A stretch of DNA of 37,430 bases from the NCBI GenBank assembly GCA_023398495.1, contig JAEWSG010000022.1, positions 1 to 37,430 on the forward strand, written 5' to 3'. Below, in pieces: positions 27,077 through 35,663 of this stretch (its first letter is position 1; each line of letters starts with the position of its first letter). The position numbers and the translations under genes were made by a program. Under the pieces are notes generated by a model. That model was not told the DNA's origin. It searched no databases and saw only the letters and a list, made by a program, of their open reading frames with translations. Source of the stretch: Bacillota bacterium. GTDB lineage: Bacteria; Bacillota; Clostridia; Acetivibrionales; Acetivibrionaceae.

Positions 27077-27299
27077 TCATTTCGTTATGTAATACCGGTA
27101 GGTTTTACTTACTGTTATTGTAGCTTGATTATACTTTAATATTACATAATAACCCTTTGCTGTAGGTATTTTTGCATGCACATAATTATTTCTAGCATTT
27201 ATCCCATTCTTTAATGTCAGCAGAACGATACAGATAATAGGTCCATTCACTGTCATTATTTACATTATACAAGTTTACCAAAATTTTACCTTCACGTTA
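27077..27299 (-). pseudogene. Frameshifted gene fragment, C-terminal end
   Basis: On the minus strand a coding-like stretch (VNLYNVNNDSEWTYYLYRSA) breaks at a stop at 27192-27194. It resumes in another frame as AKGYYVILKYNQATITVSKT and ends at the TGA at 27077-27079. Both pieces look like beta-strand repeats of a surface or binding protein. The family is not recognised and the upstream part is missing. Confidence 0.45.
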
Positions 27300-27337
27300 A
27301 CTTGCAATTTATAAAAAAATCACTTGCGAAAAATGAG

Positions 27338-27366
27338 TTGAAACATGAAAATTTTTCTGCTATAAT
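27338..27366 (+). promoter_or_regulatory. Strong sigma-A promoter of the licheninase leader
   Basis: TTGAAA (27338-27343) is followed by 17 bp and TATAAT (27361-27366), with a TG extension (TGCTATAAT). Transcription should start near 27373, giving a leader of about 365 nt before the licheninase ATG. Confidence 0.75.
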
Positions 27367-27372
27367 TGAATT

Positions 27373-27739
27373 ATGTTAGCAATATAAATTCGAAAAGGCA
27401 AGACTGTAAAAAGTAGCGGTGAACAACTTTAGACATTATGTTAATAAATTTATAAGACATATATAAGTAATTATATGTCTTTAGATTTTATTCAGCATTT
27501 GTCATTTCTATCCTTGAATTTGTTTATTGCTAACAAATTGAGTACAGGAGGTAGATTAAAGTTATTTTCAGCTTCTTAGTTACTTTATTATTTAATTTGT
27601 AGACCTACAATTCTAACTTTCAGCATTATAACAAATATGTATACTCAAATCTTTTTTATTACATTCATTATTTCTAGTATGTAAAGCTTCTAAAATTCCT
27701 GACTTAATTTTAAATTTATAGGTTAAAGGGGTAATTGTT
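27373..27739 (+). ncRNA. Long structured 5' leader of the licheninase gene
   Basis: The leader contains AAAAGGCAAGACTG near 27402, an AAAGT/ACTTT pairing (27408-27430 area) and a perfect 10-bp hairpin AAGACATATA / TATATGTCTT (27454-27481) followed by TAGATTTTATT, which looks like a terminator or attenuator. The AAAAGGCAA stretch recalls the start of c-di-GMP-I riboswitches, but the GACGCAAAG part is absent, so the class is not assigned. A GGAGG at 27547 does not lead a convincing frame. Confidence 0.35.
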
Positions 27740-28930
27740 ATGTTTAAATCTAAGAAGATTCTTCTGATCATTACACTTGTATTTATCCTCTCTTCAATTG
27801 CTTTCAGCATTGAAGCATCAACTGCATTTAAAGATGATTTTAACTACATAAACGGTAGCTTTTGGCAAAAAGCTGATGGTTACTCCAACGGAAGCATGTT
27901 TAATTGTACCTGGAGAGCTGCCAATGTTACCAATTCAAACGGAGTAACTACCTTAAAGCTCGACAGGGACTATAGTTCAAAACCCTATTCAGGCGGAGAA
28001 CTTAGAACAACAAATAAATACGGTTACGGCTATTACGAAGTTAGAATGAAACCTGCCAAGAATCCTGGTATTGTATCTTCTTTCTTTACTTATACCGGTC
28101 CTACCGACGGAACACCTTGGGATGAAATAGATATTGAGTTTCTTGGAAAAGATACCACCAAAGTTCAGTTTAATTACTACACAAACGGTGTAGGTAATCA
28201 TGAGATGGTTTATAATTTAGGATTTGATGCATCTCAAGCATTTCATACATATGCTTTTGAATGGAAAAGAGATTCAATTACATGGTTTGTGGATGGAAGA
28301 GCAGTTCATAAAGCTACTCAATCAATACCAACAAATCCCGGAAAAATAATGATTAATCTCTGGCCTGGAACTGGTGTGGATTCGTGGTTAAGTCCTTTTA
28401 ATGGCAGAACACCACTTTATGCACAATACGATTACATAAAATATGACAGTTCAGTTTCAGCACCACCTCCACCCCCACCCCCATCAGGCTCAACTTACAT
28501 CGATACTTCAGCATACTATTCAATAGTCAATAAACACAGCAACAAAGGGTTAGATGTATCAAATGTCTCAACTGCAAATGGTGCAAATGTTCACCAATGG
28601 ACCGATTATGGAAGTGCAAATCAAGTATGGAAATTTATCGATGCAGGAGGCGGATATTACAAAATTCAAAGCAAGAACAGCGGTAAACTCCTGGATGTCT
28701 ATGCAAAATCAATAGATAATGGAGGAAATGTTAACCAGTGGCAAGATGCTGGTGGTGCCAATCAGCTTTGGAAACCTGTTAGTGTCGGAAATGGTTATTA
28801 CAAGTTTGTTAATAAACATAGCAACAAAGTCCTGGAAGTTGGAGGCTTCTCAACATCTGATGGTGCAAATGTTCAACAGTGGTCAGATGCTAATGGTGCA
28901 AACCAACATTGGAGACTTGTAAGAAGGTAA
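27740..28930 (+). CDS. GH16 licheninase (beta-1,3-1,4-glucanase) with ricin-type CBM13
   Basis: The protein has 396 residues. A signal peptide (about 1-26) precedes a GH16 catalytic domain (about 30-240) with the diagnostic DEIDIEFLG (128-136), where the two Glu are nucleophile and acid/base. SGGELRTTNKYGYGYYEVRM and WPGTGVDSWL are typical of lichenases. A poly-Pro linker (PPPPPPP) leads to a ricin-B / CBM13 domain (about 250-396) with three QxW repeats (VWKF, LWKP, HWRL). It cleaves mixed-linkage beta-glucan outside the cell. Related LicB enzymes of cellulosomal clostridia carry a dockerin; this one has CBM13 instead, so it should be a free enzyme. AAAGGGG lies 8 nt before the ATG. Confidence 0.9.
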   Translation: MFKSKKILLIITLVFILSSIAFSIEASTAFKDDFNYINGSFWQKADGYSNGSMFNCTWRAANVTNSNGVTTLKLDRDYSSKPYSGGELRTTNKYGYGYYEVRMKPAKNPGIVSSFFTYTGPTDGTPWDEIDIEFLGKDTTKVQFNYYTNGVGNHEMVYNLGFDASQAFHTYAFEWKRDSITWFVDGRAVHKATQSIPTNPGKIMINLWPGTGVDSWLSPFNGRTPLYAQYDYIKYDSSVSAPPPPPPPSGSTYIDTSAYYSIVNKHSNKGLDVSNVSTANGANVHQWTDYGSANQVWKFIDAGGGYYKIQSKNSGKLLDVYAKSIDNGGNVNQWQDAGGANQLWKPVSVGNGYYKFVNKHSNKVLEVGGFSTSDGANVQQWSDANGANQHWRLVRR

Positions 28931-28974
28931 CAATATTGTTTGCGTAGTTCCACAATACCCTTCTACGAAGATCC

Positions 28975-29010
28975 CCCCCACTAAGCTTACATGCTTGGTG
29001 GGGGTTATTG
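28975..29010 (+). terminator. Terminator of the licheninase gene
   Basis: CCCCCACTAAGC (28975-28986) pairs with GCTTGGTGGGGG (28993-29004) with one G-T wobble and a 6-nt loop, followed by TTATTG. Confidence 0.8.
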
Positions 29011-29165
29011 CTTATATCCATACTCTTTACCCCTTCGTTATATATGGTTAAAGATATTTCTTCGGTTCTATTGCAGTAGATATTTTCTTCATATGCTTAT
29101 CACTCTCCGTTAGGATTTCTATCGGGAAACTGTTTAAGTCTATCAATGCATTTGGAACTTGTTGT

Positions 29166-30329
29166 TTAATTCAATGGGGTATATCCTGTTTTTTCCACAA
29201 TATATTGCCCCTGTGGAGATAAAATCCACTCTATCAAACGTTCAACATTGGGACTTCTTTTTTTCCCTGCAGTTACTGCATAAAAATCTGCAGCTAACGG
29301 GTATTTCTTACTTTTGATGGTATCCCTGTCAGGATAAACACCATCTACTTTTAACAATTTTATTTTATCATCCTTAACCATTTGAGTTGCAAAAAACAGG
29401 AAGGAATATCCTATAGCGTTTTTATAATTGCGATAACTGGCTGTTTGTTCTATAATTCCACCCATACTTTTAACAACGTCTTCTTTTGGCGGTGTCATAA
29501 GGTTTTTTCCATCCATTAATCTTTGCAGCATGGTCTGGCTTCCGCTATTGTCAGGCCTCTGAAATGCCCTAATGGACTCATTTTTTCCGCCAATTTCTTT
29601 CCAGTTTGTAATTTTTCCGGAATAAATACTTTGAATCTGCTCTGTCGTTATCTCTGATACAGGGTTTTTAGAATTAACAAAGAAAACAAATGCCTCCTTG
29701 CCAATAGGGGTAAGCTGTAAATCAAGATTCGCTGCTTTTGCTACTTCCATTTGCTGTTTTGATGGTTGTGCTACAAAGATAATATCAACCCGACCACTAA
29801 ATAAATTGTCATATGCCCCTGTGGTAGTATTGCATTGAACTTCACTGCCATCTGTTTTATATACTTTTTCCGGATATGTAGCTTGGGCAAATGCTGAGTA
29901 TAAAGGATATAGAGCTGTTGCACCGTCCATTATTGGAATATCCGATTCAATTTTCAAAGTGGATTTTTCATTTAGCTTAACAGCTAGTGTGTTCTCTCCA
30001 AAGGGTCTGTATATTCCTAAATTAACACCTTGTTCATTCACAACCGGTATGCTATTATGATAATTCATTGTAACTTCATACGATACAACAGTAACTGTAC
30101 AAATCAACGAAAATACACCCAATACAATTAGAAGTTTCTTAAGCTTTGGGGCTATGCATGCACCAACTATTACAAATACAATTAACGCCAAAGTTACAAT
30201 TTGAATAAAGGGTGAGTAAAACTTGGCTCCAACTCCAAAAGATGCTGTAATCAGAGCTATTAAACCAGCAAATAACAAACCTCCAATTAAAACCACAGCT
30301 ATAAACAATCTTGTTCCAACATTCTTCAT
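29166..30329 (-). CDS. Membrane-anchored PstS-like phosphate-binding protein
   Basis: The protein has 387 residues. Three closely packed hydrophobic segments (about 8-30, 40-62, 65-88) precede a PstS-like type II periplasmic-binding domain (about 125-387). Visible family blocks are MDGATALYPLYSAF, GAYDNLFSGRVDIIFVAQPS, EAFVFFVNSKNPVSEITTEQI, IYSGKITNWKEIGG and FQRPDNSGSQTMLQ, in which Ser/Thr-Gly residues bind phosphate. Normal PstS is a lipoprotein or secreted and is encoded with pstCAB; here it is alone and fixed in the membrane by a helical bundle. It may sense phosphate or another oxyanion. AAAGGAGAG lies 6 nt before the ATG. No Pho-box is recognised. Confidence 0.85.
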   Translation of the reverse strand: MKNVGTRLFIAVVLIGGLLFAGLIALITASFGVGAKFYSPFIQIVTLALIVFVIVGACIAPKLKKLLIVLGVFSLICTVTVVSYEVTMNYHNSIPVVNEQGVNLGIYRPFGENTLAVKLNEKSTLKIESDIPIMDGATALYPLYSAFAQATYPEKVYKTDGSEVQCNTTTGAYDNLFSGRVDIIFVAQPSKQQMEVAKAANLDLQLTPIGKEAFVFFVNSKNPVSEITTEQIQSIYSGKITNWKEIGGKNESIRAFQRPDNSGSQTMLQRLMDGKNLMTPPKEDVVKSMGGIIEQTASYRNYKNAIGYSFLFFATQMVKDDKIKLLKVDGVYPDRDTIKSKKYPLAADFYAVTAGKKRSPNVERLIEWILSPQGQYIVEKTGYTPLN

Positions 30330-30384
30330 TTTCGGCTCTCCTTTTTACTGTTATTTTACAGTTAATTAAGTTTTACTACACACC

Positions 30385-31287
30385 TTAACTAAATCGATTC
30401 TCAAACCCTAAGAACCAATCCACCCCAAGAGCCTTAAATACAGCTTCTTCCGGCGTTTGATAGAATATCAAATTAAACTTGCCCATAAGTTCTGCAGGGA
30501 CAGAACCCATATCACAGGTGTGATGTTTTAAACAATACATCCACGCAGTTAGATAGTCTTTTTTATTGATTTTGCTCCAATCCACACACAATTTCAAGTT
30601 CTTTTTCAGAATCAAGTCAAGCCAAATGCGTGTGCTTCTGCCGTTGCCCTCCATAAAAGGATGTGCAACATTCATCTCAACATATTTGTCCGCAATTTCA
30701 TAAAAAGTACCTTCAGGCATTTTCTCAATGTTTATAAGAGTTTCGGGCAAGAAACGTGACATCGCAAATTGAAAGCCACTCTTTGCAATGTTGCGTGTTC
30801 TGATTTGCCCTGCGAAGTCATAAAGCCCACCAAATAAATAGCCATGAATCTGCTGTAAACCTTTGACTGTGCCGACTTCTATTGTATTAAGCAAGGAACT
30901 GTCAAATAGCGCATACGCTTTGGATTTGCTTTTGCCGTCAATAGTTTCATCGCTGTATGTGAACCACTCGATAAAACGATTTGCCTGTTTACTTGGAAAA
31001 TTTTTAGCAAGTTCAATGATTCCATCGTAGTCAAGAACATTTGCCGAATGCTTCTTTCCATCAGGTGCGGTAAATTTGAACTGGGTAGTCACACTACCCA
31101 GTTGATTATTTTCACGTTTCAATTTTGCCTTAAGGTATTTCCAGTAATTTCAATTTTTTTCGTAATCATCTGAGCCACGAAGAACACCGATTATATCAAG
31201 CACAGAAAACCACCATTTGGATTTTTCATCATCCCAAACGGCACGGACTTCTTTATCATCGAAAAAACGAATTGAGATTTTCTCCAT
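30385..31287 (-). pseudogene. Bro-N / Fic domain protein split by an in-frame stop
   Basis: One reading frame runs from the ATG at 31287 (AAGGAG 9 nt upstream) to 30385, broken only by TGA at 31150-31152. Codons 1-45 (ISIRFFDDKEVRAVW, KWWFSVLDIIGVL) and those just after the stop (NYWKYLKAKL, FKFTAPDGKKHSANVLD) form a Bro-N-type domain. A Fic domain follows with HPFMEGNGRSTR (near 199 of the full frame) and a catalytic His. Fic enzymes transfer AMP or related groups to proteins. The stop falls where relatives read through to NYW. Restart at a TTG (31122) would give a 245-residue Fic protein, but its ribosome site is weak. It is probably a nonsense-inactivated gene, though a truncated active Fic is possible. 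Confidence 0.75.
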
Positions 31288-31289
31288 TC

Positions 31290-31460
31290 AACCGAACTCC
31301 TTGTTTCTGAAAGTTGTTTAACCAACTTTTCTTTTTCTTTAACCGCTTTTGCCTTAAGAGAAGCATTGGTAGAACTATCAATAACCATCTCCGCTCTTGA
31401 AATAGCATCTTCAATTGCTTTCTGTGTTTTGTGTAAATAATCTGTTCTAAGAATTGAGAA
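31290..31460 (-). pseudogene. Coiled-coil gene tail, possibly the 3' end of a BREX methylase (pglX)
   Basis: On the minus strand this frame encodes TDYLHKTQKAIEDAISRAEM and LKAKAVKEKEKLVKQLSETR, a helical coiled-coil stretch with no start of its own, cut off where the Bro-N/Fic gene begins. It recalls the helical C-terminal tail of PglX-type methyltransferases. The likeness is from memory and short, so the identity is tentative. That it is a gene remnant is better supported. Confidence 0.3.
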
Positions 31461-31487
31461 TTATTTTTCATTCTTCATTTTGTATTC

Positions 31488-31619
31488 TCAATCACAATGC
31501 AATTCATTGTATAAATGCAGACATATCTTTGTGTTTAGCCCACCAATCATGTATTTTGCAGTCTTTTTTGCTTCTATATACCAAAATAGTCTAGAAATCA
31601 TTCCGGCACTGTAATTCAT
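31488..31619 (-). pseudogene. DUF1819 (BrxA)-like N-terminal fragment
   Basis: An ATG at 31619 with AAAGGTG upstream starts a 43-codon frame, MNYSAGMISRLFWYIEAKKT and on. This resembles the opening of BrxA/DUF1819 proteins, which begin M-x-Y-S/T-A-G and continue with an FWY.E.KK.A pattern and are about 200 residues long. Similarity fades after about 30 codons, at NTKICLHLYNELHCD. It is best read as the 5' stump of a deleted gene. Confidence 0.4.
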
Positions 31620-31635
31620 AAACACCTTTCTTTCC

Positions 31636-31818
31636 TCATTTTTTGGGAGGTATGTTGTATTGCCTCTTATCTTGGGGCTTCTCAGCATCCACAGGTATAG
31701 CCCACGCATTACCAATTTTAAATACGCCGGGAATACGGTTTTGTTCGCATAAAAGTTGAACTCTTCGTCTAGTAATTCCCCATTTATCTGCTGCTTCTTT
31801 TGCAGAAATATAGTTCAT
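31636..31818 (-). CDS. Small helix-turn-helix (excisionase/MerR-like) DNA-binding protein
   Basis: The protein has 60 residues. A winged-helix or excisionase-type motif, ISAKEAADKWGITRRRVQLL, fills the N-terminal half, and RIPGVFKIGNAWAIPVDAEK is typical of this small family. The ATG at 31818 is preferred over longer frames because GGAGGG lies 6 nt before it. The stop is 17 bp before the DUF1819-like fragment, in the same direction, so it heads the decayed cluster and may have regulated it. Confidence 0.75.
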   Translation of the reverse strand: MNYISAKEAADKWGITRRRVQLLCEQNRIPGVFKIGNAWAIPVDAEKPQDKRQYNIPPKK

Positions 31819-32080
31819 TGTATGCCCTCCAGTTATTTTAAAAAAGCTCACCTGTATTGTATACCAAGCAGCGAACAAATGCAAGCTGGTTGAATACTAT
31901 GGGTGTATTTTATTATCACCTTACCAAAATCACACGCTATATATCTTCCAGAATCTATACATTCAATATCTGCATAAATCAGATTCTATAGCATTAAAGC
32001 CATCACATTTGCATCTTGCACATCCTCACTGGCCTTAGACTTTAACATTTTACAATATATGTCATAACTAAATGTATTCA

Positions 32081-32953
32081 CTAATTCACAGGTAAAATAA
32101 CAACATCAGTTCCAACAATTCTATATGCTTTTCCTTCATATCCAGTGTAATCATAATTTCTTACGGCCACATAAACTCTATTGGGAATTAATGAAATCTC
32201 ATCATTAGAAGGAGATAGTATCTTAAATTTTGCGAGATTTCCCTGTTCCCATGCAAAATTATACAAACCATCCTCAGCTTTGCCAATATACACTATTCCT
32301 CTTGGAGATGCTTGCCCACTTTGATAAAAGAGCTCCTCCTGATTATTGTCATTAAGGACTTGCATGAACATTCTCCCCATACCTCCTTCCTGACTTATGA
32401 CCTCATAATATTTGCCTATGGTAAAACTAATAATATTACTGCCTGATGACCAGTATGCTCCTGAAAATTTATAAAAGCCATCTACAATTCCTTCAAATTT
32501 GATAAGAAATTTATTGCATATTTTAATTTGTTCCTCAAGGTCTAAAATTTCGTTTTGCTGTTGGATTATAGTGTTTTTCATTTCGTAATAATCTGTGTCA
32601 ACAGATAATAACTGCTTCGTTTCATCCCAGCTAACATTTGCACCAACCTTTGAAAATTCAGCAATTGGCACATATATATATGGATATTGTGCATTTGGTG
32701 GTCTGTAATTCAATACTGGATATAACCCGGTATTAATATTAACATTATTTACAATTACAGGCTGATTAGCTATTTGTGCTACAGCTTGACTCATCGGAAC
32801 ACATATTTGTTGTCCTATATAAAGTGCATTAGGATTTATTCCTGGATTTGCCAATAATATTGCTTGAATAGTTGTATTAAACACAGAAGCTATCCTATAG
32901 AGAGTATCTCCAGACTGGACTGTATAATTAATTGTGCCTAATGGACATGGCAT
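32081..32953 (-). CDS. LysM-domain protein, possibly spore- or envelope-associated
   Basis: The protein has 290 residues and no classical signal peptide. It begins MPCPLGTINYTVQSGD, and an N-terminal LysM domain (about 8-53; YTVQSGDTLYRIASVF, LYIGQQICVP) binds peptidoglycan or chitin-like glycans. Residues about 75-120 resemble a copper amine oxidase N-terminal stalk (IYVPIAEFSKVGANVSWDET). A coiled coil (about 120-150) and a C-terminal beta-rich region of unknown type follow. Clostridial LysM proteins with this opening and no signal are often spore-coat components, which is inference. AAGGAG lies 10 nt before the ATG. Confidence 0.75.
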   Translation of the reverse strand: MPCPLGTINYTVQSGDTLYRIASVFNTTIQAILLANPGINPNALYIGQQICVPMSQAVAQIANQPVIVNNVNINTGLYPVLNYRPPNAQYPYIYVPIAEFSKVGANVSWDETKQLLSVDTDYYEMKNTIIQQQNEILDLEEQIKICNKFLIKFEGIVDGFYKFSGAYWSSGSNIISFTIGKYYEVISQEGGMGRMFMQVLNDNNQEELFYQSGQASPRGIVYIGKAEDGLYNFAWEQGNLAKFKILSPSNDEISLIPNRVYVAVRNYDYTGYEGKAYRIVGTDVVILPVN

Positions 32954-33309
32954 CTGTTGTCATCTCCTTATCATAATGAATTTACTACATAATATGATGT
33001 AGTAATACGAGATGACATAATGTTTTTCTGACAGGTGAACAAAATATTAATAGATTTATTAGTACATTTATCAGCTATTAAAAGTCAAAACATAAGGCTT
33101 CGCCGGGCATCTATTTATTTAATAAATGATTTATCATTTCTAGGATTAACAAATAGTGTAACTGTCGTGGGGTCTTGCACCTCTTTTATGTTTTCTGGTC
33201 AGTATATCGTATCCACAACATATTTTCAATCATTTCACAATCTAATTTTCCAATATTTAAAATAATCCCAGATTACTGGACATTTCAGAAATCCATTTTG
33301 TGAATAATC
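32954..33309. other. 356-bp region without a convincing gene
   Basis: The only frames are short and have no ribosome site. The minus strand holds a GGTGCAAGACCCC stretch and a GCCCGGCGAAGCC mini-hairpin near 33095-33185, which look like the edge of a decayed mobile element, but I cannot name it. Confidence 0.3.
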
Positions 33310-33744
33310 TTAATAACCGTATTGGATAATAAAATAAATAATGTTATATAAATTGAATATAATAATTATTTTTATAACAGTTCTTTTATTTAATGAATTA
33401 AGCTTTTCTTTCGTTGTTACGAGCTGATAAATTGAACTTATAAGAGAGTATAAGGCTACACATATAACATAGAACAATATGAAAACTACTACTGTGCAAA
33501 ACTTGTCTATTGTTTGATTAAAATCTACGACACTAGTATAACTACCTTGGCTGTTAGAAAACAAATTTATAATAGCTTGTGCAATATCCATAGAATATGT
33601 TGTATTTGTATTACACAAGACTGCCACGCCTGTTTTTTCATCAGGTCTAAATATAACAAATGAAGAAAAATTGGGGTTGGAACCACTGTGAAAAATCTCT
33701 GTCCCAGCATTATTGTATACTATCCAGCCAGCTGCATAGGCCAT
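33310..33744 (-). pseudogene. C-terminal fragment of a beta-lactamase-like serine hydrolase
   Basis: The 144 codons correspond to the last part of a class C beta-lactamase/PBP-like protein. AGWIVYNNAGTEIFHSGSNP carries the HSG-type KTG-equivalent motif, and FVIFRPDEKTGVAVLCNTN follows. Two hydrophobic segments come after it. The SxxK and YxN catalytic motifs are missing, and the frame is preceded by a stop, so the gene lost its 5' half. A cluster of unrelated short frames (33745-33850) marks the breakpoint. Confidence 0.65.
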
Positions 33745-33953
33745 TCATTACCAAACTTCCTTTGGCTCATTTCTCTTGCGATAAACTCGCTTCATTCTCA
33801 GCAGGTCTAGCTCTATTGAAGTCCAGAATATGGAAACTCTCCGTACAAGTTCAAATTACAACATAGTTTCAGATGATTTAAGTTTTATTGTCGACCTAGG
33901 ACTAACATCAGTAAGGTATTTCTTTAGAAACTTATTAAAACTTCGAGTCAAAT

Positions 33954-34139
33954 TCAGTTTATATCACAATCACAATCCGAATGCATATCTAATGTATATA
34001 TATTGCAAGTGATTTCCTTACCCTTCAAATCATAGTGTCTTCCGCATGCAGAACATCTTATGCATTTATAGCCTGAATCCGATATTACTTTATAGCTTTT
34101 ACAAGCAGGACATTCCCAATGTTTTAAACTGTTATTCAT
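33954..34139 (-). CDS. Small zinc-ribbon protein
   Basis: The protein has 61 residues. Two Cys pairs, CPAC (near 11-14) and CIRCSAC (near 28-34), fit a zinc ribbon, with further Cys near the C-terminus (ITCNIY, DCDCD). The ATG at 34139 has GGGGAG 8 nt before it and is preferred over the ATT at 34148. It may bind DNA or protein. There is no family name and no operon partner. Confidence 0.55.
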   Translation of the reverse strand: MNNSLKHWECPACKSYKVISDSGYKCIRCSACGRHYDLKGKEITCNIYTLDMHSDCDCDIN

Positions 34140-34279
34140 ATTAATCACTCCCCTTTTCTATATACCCTGACTACGTGATAAATAAACACTGAATATAGAT
34201 ACTTTAGCTAATAAACTTTAATTATTAATAACATTTTTTGAGATTATACAACAAAAAATTTCGATTAAAATAAGGTCAT

Positions 34280-34350
34280 ACTTTTGGCTCAATAATTTTC
34301 ACTGCCTGGTCAATGGCGTCAGACCAAACCATCGAGTTGGACACCTTTTT
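34280..34350 (-). pseudogene. Short gene remnant
   Basis: The minus strand reads SMVWSDAIDQAVKIIEPKV followed by a stop. This is a coding-like C-terminal peptide with no start, about 80 bp from the next gene. The parent gene is not recognised. Confidence 0.25.
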
Positions 34351-34430
34351 TATTGATTTCATAGAAGGAAAATAAAAGAATAACAGAGAATATTCATATT
34401 AATATAATAATGAGTCGGAAGGAGTAATCA

Positions 34431-35450
34431 ATGGATATCGGCACATTCTTTATTGGTGGTATTTTGGCTCTGATTGGAGGTTGTTTGGGTGCAACCGTAA
34501 GTGCTCTTGGCGGATTTGTACTTCTAGGTGTATTTGGGGTTGCAGGTTTTCTATACATGTTTATAACCGGTGATAGTACCTGGAACATTGTAATTACATC
34601 GAGTGTAATGCTAAAACCAAGTTCGTGCTTTTTAGGCGGTGTAATCTCAACTGCTTATGCCAGAAAAAAAGCTCTTCTCAAATGCGGTAAAGACATAGGG
34701 CGTTCACTTATTACTTTTCAGAAATTTCGCATAATTCTTGTCGGAGGTATTGCAGGATTTTCGGGATATGTATTGAATTATGTTTTGGATCGTTTTTTAA
34801 GCGGAAAAATAGACACAACCGCTTTAACAGTTATGATTATACCACTAATAATTAAATACCTGTGGAAAATGACGAAGACAAGTGATTGTTCCGCATCTTC
34901 CCATGCCGTTCCATCTCCATATCGCTTTTTCGAGCGAATTTCCAGTCCGGAAGGAAAAGTTATTACATCAATATTAGTTGGTTTTGTTACTGCCTTTGTA
35001 ACCTTGCTGCTGATGCCAAACAAAAATACAGCTCCTTTTGCAGGGGCTTTTATGTTCTATGTTTCCGCACTGTCGCTATACTTTGTTTTTATGGGTATAC
35101 CCGTACCGGCAACACATCATTTCTCCGGCACTGCAGGTGCCATTACCACATACTGGCTGTCTTTGAATGGAAATAATACTGATATTATGCCAGTAATTAC
35201 TATGATTTTATGGGGAATTGTTGCTGCACTGATTGGATTGGTGTCAAGTGAAATACTGGGAAAATTCTTTTTCAATGAAGGTGACATACATGTTGACCCG
35301 CCTGCCATGGGTATTATGGTTACAACAGGTATTCTAGTCGGTATTTTGCCTTTGACGGGAGTTTTCCATACAGACCTAATTATTCAATCTCTTATATGTG
35401 TTGTTTTAATCACGGGACTTGTTATAAGCAAAAAATACACAATTCAATAA
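34431..35450 (+). CDS. Polytopic membrane protein of unknown function
   Basis: The protein has 339 residues and about nine or ten hydrophobic segments rich in Gly (GGILALIGGCLGATVSALGG, ILVGGIAGFSGYVLNYVL, GIMVTTGILVGILPLTGVFH). A conserved-looking PVPATHHFSGTAGAITTYW sits in a loop or helix near residue 225, and ends of segments carry Lys/Arg as in inner-membrane proteins. It resembles an uncharacterised family of integral membrane proteins; no transport motif is evident. AAGGAG lies 7 nt before the ATG. It is a single gene. Confidence 0.75.
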   Translation: MDIGTFFIGGILALIGGCLGATVSALGGFVLLGVFGVAGFLYMFITGDSTWNIVITSSVMLKPSSCFLGGVISTAYARKKALLKCGKDIGRSLITFQKFRIILVGGIAGFSGYVLNYVLDRFLSGKIDTTALTVMIIPLIIKYLWKMTKTSDCSASSHAVPSPYRFFERISSPEGKVITSILVGFVTAFVTLLLMPNKNTAPFAGAFMFYVSALSLYFVFMGIPVPATHHFSGTAGAITTYWLSLNGNNTDIMPVITMILWGIVAALIGLVSSEILGKFFFNEGDIHVDPPAMGIMVTTGILVGILPLTGVFHTDLIIQSLICVVLITGLVISKKYTIQ

Positions 35451-35612
35451 TTCATGTTGTGAGATAAGATATATTTTATTCCTATCGAAATCTAGTAAAA
35501 ACTTTGCCAAGTGCCAAGTGATGCCTATAACTCTTAATAGTAGCGTCTGATTAGTCCATCCTTTTCAACAATGGATTATTTGCCGTCAACAGAAAATACA
35601 AAGGTCAAGGGA

Positions 35613-35660
35613 ATAAATACAAAGAACCCTGTAACTGTGTAGTTACAAGGTTCTCAAGAA
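35613..35660 (-). terminator. Terminator of the tRNA-Leu locus
   Basis: On the minus strand GAACCTTGTAACT pairs with AGTTACAGGGTTC (one mismatch), followed by TTTGTATTTATT. It lies directly after the CCA end of the tRNA fragment. Confidence 0.65.
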
Positions 35661-35663
35661 GTT

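Noticed and set aside
27402..27440. c-di-GMP-I riboswitch call for the licheninase leader
   Set aside because: The AAAAGGCAA start is suggestive, but the conserved GACGCAAAG and GGGCCT-like parts are missing, so only a structured leader is reported.
31150..31152. TGA in the Bro-N/Fic frame as selenocysteine or recoded codon
   Set aside because: No SECIS-like hairpin was recognised after it, and the family does not use selenocysteine there; a nonsense change is simpler.
31898..32066. Minus-strand fragment with ADIECIDSGRYIACDFGKV
   Set aside because: It reads like a protein piece, but there is no start, no family match and stops surround it; too weak to list as a pseudogene.
33090..33190. 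Group II intron or IS200/IS605 end
   Set aside because: GGTGCAAGACCCC and a GC-rich mini-hairpin are suggestive, but no domain V structure, reverse transcriptase or TnpB is visible.
33035..33265. Plus-strand 76-codon frame
   Set aside because: It has no ribosome site, no recognisable domain and the composition of non-coding AT-rich DNA.
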